Assembly (NCBI GenBank): GCA_934474025.1
Contig: CAKSMF010000002.1
Location: 62,001-126,000 of the forward strand
Source of the DNA: an uncultured Ruminococcus sp.
GTDB taxonomy: Bacteria; Bacillota; Clostridia; Oscillospirales; Ruminococcaceae
Length of the DNA: 64,000 bases
Direction: 5' to 3'
Shown piece by piece: positions 50,400 to 59,431 of this stretch (the stretch's first letter is position 1; every line of letters begins with the position of its first letter). A program made the position numbers and the translations under genes. The notes below the pieces were generated by a model. The model saw only the letters and a list, made by a program, of their open reading frames with translations, ran no database searches and had not been told where the DNA came from.

Positions 50400-51540
50400 T
50401 TGCAAGCTCCTTGTATATGGTGTACAACTTTTCGGCAGAGCGTTCCCATGTGAACTGCTTTGAACGTTCCAGACCACGCAAACTCAAATCACGGCATAAA
50501 TCGGGATTTTTGTAAAGCCGGTAAAGACCTTTTGCTATACTTTTAACTGAATAAGCATCACATATAACAGCACAATCCCCTACCACTTCAGGAATTGAAG
50601 CCTCTCCGGAAGCAAGAACAGGTACTCCGCACGCCATAGCCTCAAGCGGTGGCATTCCGAAACCCTCGTACAATGACGGAAAAACAAATGCTATTGCTCC
50701 GCACATTAAAGGTGTCATATCTTCGGACGGCACGTACTTTGTAAAAATAACCTTATCATCAATATCAAGCTTTTCTACAAGTTTATAAATATCGTCACAC
50801 AACCAGCCTTTAGCTCCTGCAAGAACCAATTTAGGCGGATTTTCTACATATCTTGTAAAAACTTTATAAGCCCTTATTAATCTCACTAAATTTTTACGTG
50901 GTTCAATAGTTCCTACATATAAAAAATAGTTACCATTTATTTCGAGTGACTTTTTAACCCTTGATATTTCTGAAGGATTATCACAAGGCTTGAATTTTTC
51001 GCAATCCACTCCGCACGGGACTACTCGTATTTTTTGCGAATATTCAGGAAAATATTTTATTATTTCGCTTTTTGAAAATTCCGAATCTGTAACTATAATA
51101 TCAGCTCGTTTCATAGATTTTTTAAGACCCATTTCAAGCATAAATTTTGTACGTCCTCTTACGGTTTCGGGAAAAGCCTTATAAACCATATCGTGAATAG
51201 TCACAACTTTTTTTCCGCTTACAAACGGAGGTACTATATAATTGAAAAAATGCGTTATATCAGAGTTTTTCCCGAAAAATGCAGAATACGGAAAAGGTAA
51301 AAAAGTTGATATACCTCTGTAAAGGTATCCCGAAAAAACCGAATAATTAAGTTTTATATTACTTTCCGCAAACTTTTCAGCCTGCTTAATACGTGAATTT
51401 TTTCCGCTTGTAAAAAAACTGTATTCATAGTTATTCTGAGGGAAAAGCCTTGCAACAGCCTGTGTCTGACCGACTTCGCACCAACCTATTCCGGTTATTT
51501 TGTCGGAAATTATCGGAACTGCATCAAATGTAATATTCAA
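50392..51540 (-). CDS. GT4 glycosyltransferase, mannosyltransferase-like
   Basis: A 382-aa GT4 enzyme resembling WbaZ/MtfB-type mannosyl- and rhamnosyltransferases. Motifs: GIGWCEVGQ near the N-terminus, YVGTIEPRKNLVRLIRAY (donor phosphate binding) and FPSLYEGFGMPPLEAMACGVPVLAS (EX7E). GGAGATACT precedes ATG 51540. It sits between gmd and the second GT4, with overlap to the latter. Linkage and donor unknown. Confidence 0.9.
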   Translation of the reverse strand: MNITFDAVPIISDKITGIGWCEVGQTQAVARLFPQNNYEYSFFTSGKNSRIKQAEKFAESNIKLNYSVFSGYLYRGISTFLPFPYSAFFGKNSDITHFFNYIVPPFVSGKKVVTIHDMVYKAFPETVRGRTKFMLEMGLKKSMKRADIIVTDSEFSKSEIIKYFPEYSQKIRVVPCGVDCEKFKPCDNPSEISRVKKSLEINGNYFLYVGTIEPRKNLVRLIRAYKVFTRYVENPPKLVLAGAKGWLCDDIYKLVEKLDIDDKVIFTKYVPSEDMTPLMCGAIAFVFPSLYEGFGMPPLEAMACGVPVLASGEASIPEVVGDCAVICDAYSVKSIAKGLYRLYKNPDLCRDLSLRGLERSKQFTWERSAEKLYTIYKELANE

Positions 51541-51575
51541 TAGTATCTCCTTTCAGATTTTTCGGGAAAATCATA

Positions 51576-52592
51576 TTATTTGCCGGATTTTATTAAATCC
51601 ATATCGTTTTTAACCATTCTTTCAACGAGTTCAGAGAATGAAATTTCACGTTTCCAACCAAGAACGCTCTCAGCTTTAGCAGGATTTCCTAAAAGAATAT
51701 CCACTTCAGCAGGACGGAAAAATTTCTTATTTACTTTAACAACTGTTTTGCCGTTAGCCTTGTTTATGCCGATTTCATTTATTCCGTGACCTTGCCATTC
51801 TATTTCAATTCCTGCATGACGGAACGCCGTTTCAGCAAATTCACGTACTGTGCGGGTTTCGTTTGTAGCAATAACATAATCATCTGGCTTATCCTGCTGT
51901 AACATGAGCCACATAGCTTTTACATAGTCCTTTGAATGTCCCCAGTCACGTTTTGAATCAAGGTTGCCGAGTTCTACGCAATCTCTTAAACCGAGACTTA
52001 TTTCAACTGCTGATTTAGTTATTTTTCTTGTTACAAACTCTATTCCACGTCTTTCGCTTTCGTGATTGAATAATATTCCAGAACAAGCAAAAAGTCCGTA
52101 ACTTTCACGATAGTTTTTAGTAATCCAATGACCGTAAAGTTTAGCTACTCCGTATGGGCTACGTGGATAAAATGGTGTTTTTTCAGTCTGAGGAATCTCC
52201 TGTACCAATCCGAACATCTCGGAAGTTGATGCCTGATAAAATTTAGCTTCGGGCTTTACAATTCGGATTGCTTCAAGCATATTTGTAACACCTAAAGCGT
52301 CTATTTCGGCGGTACTTAACGGAGTATCCCAGCTTGTTGCAACAAATGACTGTGCAGCAAGGTTATAAACTTCATCAGCCTGTGAAATCTTCATAGCGGA
52401 TATCAATGAAACAGGGTCTGTCATATCGGCATAAATAAGATTCACTTTGTCTTTAAGATGACCAATGTTTCCATAATCAACAGTAGCTTTACGTCTCCAT
52501 ATACCATAAACATTGTAGCCCTTTTCAAGAAGCAATTCTGCAAGGTAAGAACCGTCCTGTCCTGTAATACCTGTAATAAGTGCATTTTTCAT
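51576..52592 (-). CDS. gmd: GDP-mannose 4,6-dehydratase
   Basis: Converts GDP-mannose to GDP-4-keto-6-deoxymannose. 338 aa: NADP site GITGQDGSYLAELLLEKGY (8-26), RRKATVDYGNIGHL, catalytic triad region STSEMFG and YPRSPYGVAK, and NHESERRGIEFVTRKI. Typical length. RBS AAGGAGAG before ATG 52592. With manC upstream and rmd downstream it forms the pathway to GDP-D-rhamnose; no fcl (GDP-fucose synthase) is seen. Confidence 0.96.
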   Translation of the reverse strand: MKNALITGITGQDGSYLAELLLEKGYNVYGIWRRKATVDYGNIGHLKDKVNLIYADMTDPVSLISAMKISQADEVYNLAAQSFVATSWDTPLSTAEIDALGVTNMLEAIRIVKPEAKFYQASTSEMFGLVQEIPQTEKTPFYPRSPYGVAKLYGHWITKNYRESYGLFACSGILFNHESERRGIEFVTRKITKSAVEISLGLRDCVELGNLDSKRDWGHSKDYVKAMWLMLQQDKPDDYVIATNETRTVREFAETAFRHAGIEIEWQGHGINEIGINKANGKTVVKVNKKFFRPAEVDILLGNPAKAESVLGWKREISFSELVERMVKNDMDLIKSGK

Positions 52593-52613
52593 AATAAAAA
52601 CTCTCCTTTTCTT

Positions 52614-53678
52614 TTATATAAGTTCTGTACGTGAATTACCTTTAAGATATTCAATAATTTTTTTAATATCCTGAGTATTGTTTTTTGAACAAACAAGAAC
52701 AGAATCATCTGTATCAACTATAATAATATTTTCAAGTCCTACGGTAGCAATAAGACGTTTTCCGCCACAAACAGTGATATTATTGCAGTTTTCTGAAATA
52801 ACATCTCCCTCAATGTAGTTTCTGTTTTTGTCTGTTTCGTTGATTCTCTCAATGGCAAGCCAGTTTCCGACATCGTCCCAGCCGAAATTTCCGGCGAGTG
52901 TGTATATATTTGAAGCTTTTTCCATTATTCCGAAATCAATTGACTGTGATTCAAATTTATTATATTCCGTTTTGAGAGTATCATTAAATTCAGGTGTTCC
53001 GAAAGAATCGCCTATTTTTTTTGCACCCTCATAAACTTCCGGCATATATTCCTTGAAACGCTTCTCAATTGAAGAAACTTTCCATACAAACATACCACTG
53101 TTCCAAAGGTACTCACCGGATAATAAGTATTTTTCAGCTGTACAGAAATCAGGTTTTTCTACAAAGCGTTTGACTTTAAAAGCGTTTCCGGATTTTTCAC
53201 CAAAGTTTATATATCCGTAACCTGTTTCCGCATAAGTCGGAGTTATGCCTATTGTTACAAGATTATCTTCTTCTGTTGCTTTAACTACAGCATTACAAAG
53301 GGTTCTTGTGTAATTCTGTTCGTCTTTTATAAGGTGGTCTGACGGCAAAATTATCATAACAGCATCATCATACTTTTTCTTGATTACTTCCGTTGCAAAT
53401 GCTATACACGGAGCAGTATTTTTTCTGTAAGGTTCTAAAAGAATGTTTTCTTCCGGAACGTTCGGAAGCTGTTGCATAACGATTTCTTTATAGCACTCAT
53501 TTGTAACTATAAATATATCCTCGGTCTCTACCAACGAACTTATTCGATTAACGGTTTTCTGAATCATTGTTTCACCGTCATGGGTGAGTGACAAAAACTG
53601 TTTAGGGTGATTTTCCCTGCTCTTAGGCCAGAAACGTTCACCTTTACCGCCTGCCATAATGACTGCTGTAATTTTCAT
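52614..53678 (-). CDS. manC: Mannose-1-phosphate guanylyltransferase
   Basis: Makes GDP-mannose from mannose-1-phosphate and GTP. 354-aa nucleotidyltransferase without the isomerase domain of bifunctional enzymes: VIMAGGKGERFWPKSR (pyrophosphorylase signature), LPSDHLI, VEKPDFCTAEKYL, and WNSGMFVWK. GGAGAT before ATG 53678. It lies 21 bases upstream of gmd. Confidence 0.95.
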   Translation of the reverse strand: MKITAVIMAGGKGERFWPKSRENHPKQFLSLTHDGETMIQKTVNRISSLVETEDIFIVTNECYKEIVMQQLPNVPEENILLEPYRKNTAPCIAFATEVIKKKYDDAVMIILPSDHLIKDEQNYTRTLCNAVVKATEEDNLVTIGITPTYAETGYGYINFGEKSGNAFKVKRFVEKPDFCTAEKYLLSGEYLWNSGMFVWKVSSIEKRFKEYMPEVYEGAKKIGDSFGTPEFNDTLKTEYNKFESQSIDFGIMEKASNIYTLAGNFGWDDVGNWLAIERINETDKNRNYIEGDVISENCNNITVCGGKRLIATVGLENIIIVDTDDSVLVCSKNNTQDIKKIIEYLKGNSRTELI

Positions 53679-53740
53679 TTGTAATATCTCCTTTTTTTAT
53701 CTGTAAGAAATTTATATCATTATCCGGAATAGTTTCCGAA

Positions 53741-55123
53741 TTATATATCATCTTTATTATCTGGAATGTTCTGTTCTTCCGGAATAATTCTTTGAGTATC
53801 AGCGTTGTTTTTCGGAGGAAAAAGCATGGTTTTTATTGTCATCAGAATTATCTGCAAATCCATACGAAAAGAATAATTTTCTATATACATCAAATCCATT
53901 TTAAGCTTATCATATGGAGAAGTATCATAGACTCCGGTAACTTGTGCATATCCTGTAAGACCTGCTTTTACTTTCAGTCTAAACTCAAATTCAGGCATTC
54001 GTTGCTTATAAAGTTCAGTAAGTTCAGGGCGTTCGGGACGTGGACCTACTACTGACATATCCCCTTTAAGAATATTCAAAAGCTGTGGCAATTCATCTAT
54101 ACGAAACTTACGGAGAATTTTTCCGACAGGTGTTATACGTGAATCGTTCTCTGTAGCAAGTTTTATACCCTCTTTTTCTGCATTAGCAATCATACTGCGG
54201 AACTTATATACATAAAATTCTTTTCCGTCAATTGTAAGACGTTTCTGTTTATAGAATACTGAACCTCTGTCATATATTTTCACAGCAAGTGCAGAAATAA
54301 GCATAACAGGAGATGAAAGCACAAGTAAAATTACTGAAAATATTATATCAAAAATTCTTTTTATAATCTGCTGTTCAAAAGTAAGACCGTAATTTCTGCA
54401 AAGAAGCAAAGGTGTATCAAAAAGACGTATATCATCACCGCCCCTTATTATAATATCTGAAATTTTAGGTGCAATATATGCACGGACAGATTTTTCAAAA
54501 CAGAATTTAAGATATTTGTTGCGTTCTTCTTCCGGAATATCGCATATAATAACTCCTTCATACTTCAGAATGAGTTCTTTTATTTTTTCCGGCGGTTCTG
54601 AAATGCTTATTGATTCACAAATCATATACTTGTCAACCCTTTGACTCATTTTCAGAACCAATGATACAGCTTGTTTGCTTCCATAAAGTATAATCAGCTT
54701 TCGGGGAGGATATATCAGAAAATAAATTTTACCGCTTAAAACAGTCCATATGGCTATAACTCCGAAATCTGTAAAAGTAAGGTTAATCATAGGAACAATT
54801 GCCATAAAATCACGTCCTATGAGGCTTATCATAAAATAAGAAACAACATTCACGCATACCATTGAAATAATCTGCGAATACAAAATATCAGTTTTTTTGA
54901 GATACCCTAATTTAAATCCACCATATACCCTGAAAAATAATGCAATCAATATACAATATATGCCTATTAAAACCCAGTTTCCACGACGATAAAACGGCAG
55001 TACAATATTTTCACTATAACTGTTATACCATACTAATCCAAAAAATCCGGTAAGTATGCATAGCAGAAGAACCGCTGATATAAATGAAATAAATCTCTTG
55101 TAGCGTTCTTTTTTATTTGTCAT
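53741..55123 (-). CDS. Undecaprenyl-phosphate sugar phosphotransferase (exopolysaccharide initiating enzyme)
   Basis: Membrane enzyme that moves a sugar-1-phosphate onto undecaprenyl phosphate to start the glycan. 460 aa: four to five N-terminal transmembrane helices (about 12-125), a CoA-binding-like middle, one helix-hairpin (about 255-285), and the C-terminal catalytic domain with YKFRSM, RKFRIDELPQLLNILKGDMSVVGPRPERPE and KAGLTGYAQV. This is the polyprenyl glycosylphosphotransferase (WbaP/CpsE) family; the sugar (often glucose or galactose) cannot be told. First gene of the operon, with a perfect promoter 65 bases upstream. Confidence 0.94.
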   Translation of the reverse strand: MTNKKERYKRFISFISAVLLLCILTGFFGLVWYNSYSENIVLPFYRRGNWVLIGIYCILIALFFRVYGGFKLGYLKKTDILYSQIISMVCVNVVSYFMISLIGRDFMAIVPMINLTFTDFGVIAIWTVLSGKIYFLIYPPRKLIILYGSKQAVSLVLKMSQRVDKYMICESISISEPPEKIKELILKYEGVIICDIPEEERNKYLKFCFEKSVRAYIAPKISDIIIRGGDDIRLFDTPLLLCRNYGLTFEQQIIKRIFDIIFSVILLVLSSPVMLISALAVKIYDRGSVFYKQKRLTIDGKEFYVYKFRSMIANAEKEGIKLATENDSRITPVGKILRKFRIDELPQLLNILKGDMSVVGPRPERPELTELYKQRMPEFEFRLKVKAGLTGYAQVTGVYDTSPYDKLKMDLMYIENYSFRMDLQIILMTIKTMLFPPKNNADTQRIIPEEQNIPDNKDDI

Positions 55124-55186
55124 AATTCTTTGCCGACCTTAACAGCCGGAAACTCCTTTATTTTTTTAATTGTGACACCATAGGTC

Positions 55187-55215
55187 ATTATAACAGATAG
55201 AAAACAGTGTGTCAA
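55187..55215 (-). promoter_or_regulatory. Consensus promoter of the manC-gmd-rmd operon
   Basis: Minus strand TTGACA (55210-55215) and TATAAT (55187-55192), 17-nt spacer. Confidence 0.85.
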
Positions 55216-55319
55216 TAGAATATGGCATATTTTACAATAATCCTTTCTCATTTATGACAATATGTACAAAAAAATTACATTAAAAAACTTTATATAATTA
55301 AACAAATTATTTCTGACTC

Positions 55320-55348
55320 TTGACAAATATGAATTTGTATGGTAAAAT
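55320..55348 (+). promoter_or_regulatory. Promoter of tRNA-Thr
   Basis: TTGACA (55320-55325), 17-nt spacer, TAAAAT (55343-55348), 23 nt before the tRNA. Confidence 0.75.
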
Positions 55349-55371
55349 ATTGTAGTAAATTTTAAAAATAT

Positions 55372-55444
55372 GCTTGTGTAGCACAGTTGGTAGTGCAGCT
55401 CATTCGTAATGAGCAGGTCGCAGGTTCGAGTCCCGTCACAAGCT
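55372..55444 (+). tRNA. tRNA-Thr (anticodon CGT)
   Basis: 73 nt. Acceptor GCTTGTG/CACAAGC is perfect (55372-55378, 55437-55443). D stem GCAC/GTGC, anticodon stem GCTCA/TGAGC with loop TTCGTAA, anticodon CGT at 55405-55407, and TTCGAGT in the T loop. CCA is not encoded. The T stem has one A-C mismatch and one G-U. A terminator follows. Confidence 0.93.
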
Positions 55445-55458
55445 CTATTTAAAACAGT

Positions 55459-55489
55459 GTCCGGAATACAATTTTTCCGGACTTTTTTA
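55459..55489 (+). terminator. Terminator of tRNA-Thr
   Basis: GTCCGGA (55459-55465) pairs with TCCGGAC (55476-55482), followed by TTTTTTAT. Confidence 0.9.
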
Positions 55490-55579
55490 TATATACACAT
55501 ATGCATAAATTCAGTTGAAACCGTAATAAATATATGTTATAATTATAATATCCGATACAAAAAGGAGGATTATTTTTCT

Positions 55580-56503
55580 ATGAATATAGAAGTAACAAGA
55601 ATAAACAACGAAATTAAAAAAAATCCTGAAAAATACGTCTTATCAGCTAATGAGGAATATACATATATATTACAAAAAATTGTTGATGATGTAATTCTAC
55701 ATCAAAGTGAACGTCCGGTAATAGTGCTTGCTGGTCCTTCCGGTTCGGGAAAAACTACTACAGCCCTCACAATTGGAAAACTTCTTACCAAATCCGGTCA
55801 CAAAACCCATACAATTTCCATGGATAACTATTTCCGTTCACTCACTGAAAATGAAAAACATCTTTCATCAATAGGAAAAATGGACTTGGAATCACCTTTG
55901 CGTATTGATAATGAACTTCTTAGTTCGCATATCCAGAAAATAAGCAACGGCGAAACAGTAGAAATTCCAAAATACAATTTCGGAACTTCCTCCCGTGAAA
56001 CTGAAAGTGTGCCTTTTCAGCGTCAACATGGCGAACTTGTTATATTTGAGGGAATCCACGCACTTAATCCAAATGTTATAACTGTTCCGGATAATCAGAT
56101 TTATAAGATTTATGTAAGCGTCAGAACACGTATTACCTGTAATGACATTATTCTGCACCCGTCAAAAATCCGCCTTATGCGTCGTATAATTAGAGATAAA
56201 AACTTCCGACAGCGTTCATTCCGTGAAACTATGAATATGTTTTCAAACGTTGAACAAGGAGAAAACAAGTACATTATGCCATATAAACAGCGTTCGGATT
56301 ATGATATAGATACATTTATGCCATATGAACTCAGTTTATACCGTAATATTCTGCTTGAAAGTCTCCACGAAATGAACGATGTACCGGAACTTGCTGATAT
56401 TACTGAAGTTATGGAAAATCTTATTCCAATTGCAAGTGAATTAATTCCCATTGACTCCATGGTGCGTGAATTTATTGGAAATGGAGAATTTAACAAAAAT
56501 TAA
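55580..56503 (+). CDS. Uridine kinase-like nucleoside kinase
   Basis: A 307-aa P-loop kinase of the uridine/phosphoribulokinase family. P-loop GPSGSGKTT (52-60), then SMDNYF, the lid region with RLMRRIIRDKNFRQRS, and EGIHALNP. The C-terminal region is longer than in Udk. Such single-domain proteins correspond to the kinase half of the ThrRS-like (TGS)-uridine kinase fusions found in many Clostridia. Substrate assignment as uridine/cytidine is by similarity. ATG 55580 follows AAAGGAGGA; a longer frame starting at 55409 would pass through the tRNA and is rejected. Confidence 0.88.
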   Translation: MNIEVTRINNEIKKNPEKYVLSANEEYTYILQKIVDDVILHQSERPVIVLAGPSGSGKTTTALTIGKLLTKSGHKTHTISMDNYFRSLTENEKHLSSIGKMDLESPLRIDNELLSSHIQKISNGETVEIPKYNFGTSSRETESVPFQRQHGELVIFEGIHALNPNVITVPDNQIYKIYVSVRTRITCNDIILHPSKIRLMRRIIRDKNFRQRSFRETMNMFSNVEQGENKYIMPYKQRSDYDIDTFMPYELSLYRNILLESLHEMNDVPELADITEVMENLIPIASELIPIDSMVREFIGNGEFNKN

Positions 56504-56505
56504 TG

Positions 56506-57348
56506 TCAGAAAAGTCCTTTTACATCATCGATAGTAAGAGTCGGCTGTAATGCAAGATTTATTCCATATGATATCAATTGTGCTGAACGTTCTATTAATC
56601 TGTCTATTTCACGGGAAGTAACCATCATATCCGGAAAATTTTCAGGTTCGTTTCCGGTTAAATTTCTTATTATAGTGTGTATATCTATAACTGTCGGAAC
56701 TCCTATTGCTATTACCGGAATACCCATATTTTTTTCCGAAAGCTCTTTACGGGCATTAGCTACTCCGCTTCCCGGTGAAATTCCGGAATCTGAAATCTGT
56801 ATAGTAGTTCCTAAACGTTTTATATCCGAACACGCCAAAGCATCAATTGCAATTATTCCGGCGGGTTTTATTTCCCTGCAAATTGAATGAATTATTTCAG
56901 CAGTTTCAATGCCGGTTTGTCCGAGAACTCCTCCTGCAAAAGTGCTTACACGCCTCAAAGATTTAAGAAAATTATCTGTATCTTCTCCTAATTCTTTTTC
57001 AAGATGACGTGTAGCCAATACTTTTGATGAAACTATAACCCCCAGAGCATCGGGAGTTATATCTCTATTTCCGAGTCCGGCAACCATTATATCACCGTCT
57101 GGAATGAATTTTCTGATTTCTTCTGCGAGTTCATGTACCATATCATCATAATTATCAGAAAAATTCATGAGATTCTGTCCTTCAAGCGTAACATAACGCC
57201 CATGGCTTTTTCCAAGACTGTCTATATAACTGTCATCATCAAGAGTTATTTCAGTTATGTTGAAAATTCCTTCCCTTGTCTGCATATGAATATTATCATA
57301 GCTGTTATCAGGAAAACTTTCTATTGCAAGGTCTGTACGGTTATTCAT
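56506..57348 (-). CDS. gpr: Germination protease GPR
   Basis: Spore endopeptidase that degrades small acid-soluble proteins at germination, made as a zymogen. 280 aa with the N-terminal NNRTDLAIE (processing region), GLGNRDITPDALG, VAGVLGQTG-type segment FAGGVLGQTGIE, and DALACSDIKRLGTTIQISDSGISPGSGV. Somewhat shorter than the Bacillus enzyme. Indicates that the organism can form spores or descends from spore formers. RBS AAGGAGGGG before ATG 57348. Divergent from rpsT, as often found in Clostridia. Confidence 0.95.
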   Translation of the reverse strand: MNNRTDLAIESFPDNSYDNIHMQTREGIFNITEITLDDDSYIDSLGKSHGRYVTLEGQNLMNFSDNYDDMVHELAEEIRKFIPDGDIMVAGLGNRDITPDALGVIVSSKVLATRHLEKELGEDTDNFLKSLRRVSTFAGGVLGQTGIETAEIIHSICREIKPAGIIAIDALACSDIKRLGTTIQISDSGISPGSGVANARKELSEKNMGIPVIAIGVPTVIDIHTIIRNLTGNEPENFPDMMVTSREIDRLIERSAQLISYGINLALQPTLTIDDVKGLF

Positions 57349-57424
57349 AAAAAAGCCCCTCCTTATTGTGCAAATTGCTCGAATTGTTGAAAAAAATTTG
57401 TTATATTATTGCTGGTTTTGCCTA

Positions 57425-57453
57425 TTGCAAAATACGTAATAAAATGTTATAAT
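57425..57453 (+). promoter_or_regulatory. Promoter of rpsT
   Basis: TTGCAA (57425-57430), 17-nt spacer, TATAAT (57448-57453). Confidence 0.7.
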
Positions 57454-57471
57454 TATTATTGTCTCAGTATG

Positions 57472-57519
57472 GCAGATGTGCGTTGCATCTGTCGTAGTAC
57501 GTGAATTTGTTTGCGTACT
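57472..57519 (+). promoter_or_regulatory. Two-hairpin leader of rpsT
   Basis: Two short perfect stems in the 5' untranslated region: CAGATG/CATCTG (57473-57478, 57486-57491) and AGTACG/CGTACT (57496-57501, 57514-57519). They may form an autoregulatory S20-binding structure; the evidence is only the folding potential and position. Confidence 0.45.
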
Positions 57520-57573
57520 CTATTATTTGTAATATGCGAATGTTTTATGCAATTCGTCAAGGAGGTGTAACAA

Positions 57574-57816
57574 ATGCCAAACATTAAATCCGCTAAGAAG
57601 AGAGTTAAGGTTAACGCAACTAAGGCTGCTGCTAACAAGGCAAGAAAGTCAAATCTTAAGACTGTTCTCAAGAACGCTGATGTTGCTACTGATAACGAAA
57701 CTGTTAAAATTGCTATCAAGAAAGTTGACCAGGCTTGTGCTAAGGGTCTTATGCACAAAAATAAGGCTGCAAGAAAAAAATCTCAGCTTGCTAAGAAGCT
57801 CAATGCTGCCGGCTAA
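57574..57816 (+). CDS. rpsT: 30S ribosomal protein S20
   Basis: Small-subunit protein that binds 16S rRNA. 80 aa, very basic and helical: MPNIKSAKKRVKVN, LKTVLKNADV, and GLMHKNKAARKKSQLAKKLNA are all standard. AAGGAGGTG lies nine bases before ATG. Single gene with promoter, structured leader and terminator. Confidence 0.97.
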   Translation: MPNIKSAKKRVKVNATKAAANKARKSNLKTVLKNADVATDNETVKIAIKKVDQACAKGLMHKNKAARKKSQLAKKLNAAG

Positions 57817-57836
57817 TTCTTTTTAATAAAAAAATG

Positions 57837-57874
57837 ATTCCCTGCAATAACTCACGATTTGCAGGGAATTTTTA
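57837..57874 (+). terminator. Terminator of rpsT
   Basis: ATTCCCTGCAA (57837-57847) pairs with TTGCAGGGAAT (57859-57869), followed by TTTTTAT. Confidence 0.9.
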
Positions 57875-57902
57875 TATAATGTTAGTATTTTATCATGAAA
57901 AT

Positions 57903-57940
57903 AAAAAACAGCCACATTTAAATGATGTGACTGTTTTTTT
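57903..57940 (-). terminator. Terminator of the VanY-type peptidase gene
   Basis: AAAAAACAGCCACATT pairs with AATGATGTGACTGTTTTTTT (one mismatch), T-rich on the minus strand side; directly behind the stop at 57944. Confidence 0.8.
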
Positions 57941-57943
57941 GTG

Positions 57944-59047
57944 TTACTGTAAAATTGTTGTAGTAGTTTCTGTTGTTTCAGTTGCGGAAGCGGAAGAAGA
58001 AGTTGTTGTTGATGAGACAACTGGAACAGAATCTTCATTTTTATAGACTGTAACAATAAATCCATTTACATTAGTTCCCGAAACTTCAAATTTTTTTCCG
58101 GTCGGAACAGGAATCGTTGTCACATCTGAAGTATCATCTGACAATACAAAGTAGACCTCATATTCATTTCCGTTATCGTCTGTAAATTCAAGGTGTTTAT
58201 CTGCCTGATAATAATATTGAGTTATTATCATATCAATATATTCTTCAAGACAGAGATTGTTTTTAGTCATATAATAAGCATGAGGGATTCCTACATAACG
58301 GAAATGCCATGGTTCATACTGAATTTTTGTAATCTGTTCTTTATTTTCAGGATAACGCACTATCAAACCATATTTATAGCAGTTTTCTGTAAACCATGCA
58401 TAATCCCCCTGTCCCTGAAAATCATAATCGGGATATGTTGTAAGGTCAAAAGCAAGTCCTGTTTCATGTTCACTGTATCCGGCTTTTGCGACACGGGTTG
58501 ATTCTTCTGAACCTGTTTCAAGCAAATCAGCATCATAAAGCGACTGCTGAAATTCTGTTGAACGATAACCGCCATATATAAGTATATTTGAAAGTTGTGT
58601 TGCATCATAAAAATCAAAAATCATACTTGCCATAGGTTCATAAACCTTGTCAACAATCAACATTTTATCAGTTTCGCTCGGGTCAACTGCTCTGAATAAT
58701 GTACGTTCTTTTTCCTCATTGCATTCATTTATGCTTACAAGTTTTTCATCACCGCTATAATAACGGTAATTGTCATTTACAAGCACAAGGTCGCCATGAA
58801 ATTTATCCTTAGTAGGAACATTATATGTTTCATAAATAACTTTGTCCTGTTCTGGAATTTCAGGTTCAGTTTCAACAGGTTCAGGTTGTGCATAATATTG
58901 TGATTCCCCTACAATTTGCGAACGTTCGCTAATACCTTTTATAATATATCCTCCTGCACATATGATTGATATAGTAAGAAATATCTCAAAGAGTGTTTTA
59001 GTACGGCGGATACTTTTTTCTCTGCTTATCTGACTTTTTTTAGACAT
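57944..59047 (-). CDS. Membrane-anchored D-Ala-D-Ala carboxypeptidase (VanY/M15B)
   Basis: Zinc peptidase that trims peptidoglycan stem peptides. 367 aa from ATG 59047, chosen because TTGGAG lies about nine bases upstream; an ORF extension to 59122 has no site. A basic N-terminus and one membrane anchor (about 19-40) are followed by a Pro/Glu linker and the M15B domain (about 120-285). Zinc ligands and catalytic residues are H194 and D201 in SEHETGLAFD, and E245 and H248 in YEPWHF. A C-terminal domain (about 295-350) and a Ser/Thr-rich tail finish the protein. Confidence 0.92.
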   Translation of the reverse strand: MSKKSQISREKSIRRTKTLFEIFLTISIICAGGYIIKGISERSQIVGESQYYAQPEPVETEPEIPEQDKVIYETYNVPTKDKFHGDLVLVNDNYRYYSGDEKLVSINECNEEKERTLFRAVDPSETDKMLIVDKVYEPMASMIFDFYDATQLSNILIYGGYRSTEFQQSLYDADLLETGSEESTRVAKAGYSEHETGLAFDLTTYPDYDFQGQGDYAWFTENCYKYGLIVRYPENKEQITKIQYEPWHFRYVGIPHAYYMTKNNLCLEEYIDMIITQYYYQADKHLEFTDDNGNEYEVYFVLSDDTSDVTTIPVPTGKKFEVSGTNVNGFIVTVYKNEDSVPVVSSTTTSSSASATETTETTTTILQ

Positions 59048-59122
59048 ATCAAAACTCCAATCTGCCACATATGACGTTTTATATAAAAATCCCGCAAATA
59101 TTTTTCTTTTGTTCAGAAACAT

Positions 59123-59431
59123 TTTTTATATTATACCACATTTATCTGGAAAAAAACAGACTTTATTGCATATATTTGTAAAAATGCTGTATTTTGGTTA
59201 ATAAATCATCTGATAATTGTAGAAAAACACAAAAATATGCATTTTTCTTGTTGAAAAGAAATTGTATACAATATCCAAAAAAATCACAAACTAATTGTAA
59301 TCACCAGTAACTTTCAACAAATAAACTGAACATTTTCTCACTAAATTGCACAATCTTGAAAAAATCGCTTGAAATAACTATCTGATAATGATATAATGAA
59401 ATATATAAGTTTGCAAAGGAGGAATTTTTTT
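59123..59431. other. AT-rich intergenic region between divergent genes
   Basis: About 310 bases. Holds the promoter of the zinc-ribbon repeat gene (59369-59397) and its AAAGGAGG ribosome site (59416-59422). Nothing else recognisable. Confidence 0.5.
59369..59397 (+). promoter_or_regulatory. Promoter of the zinc-ribbon repeat gene
   Basis: TTGAAA (59369-59374), 17-nt spacer, TATAAT (59392-59397). Confidence 0.75.

Noticed and set aside
55409..55579. Extended N-terminus of the nucleoside kinase
   Set aside because: The extension would translate the tRNA gene and its terminator; the ribosome site points to ATG 55580.
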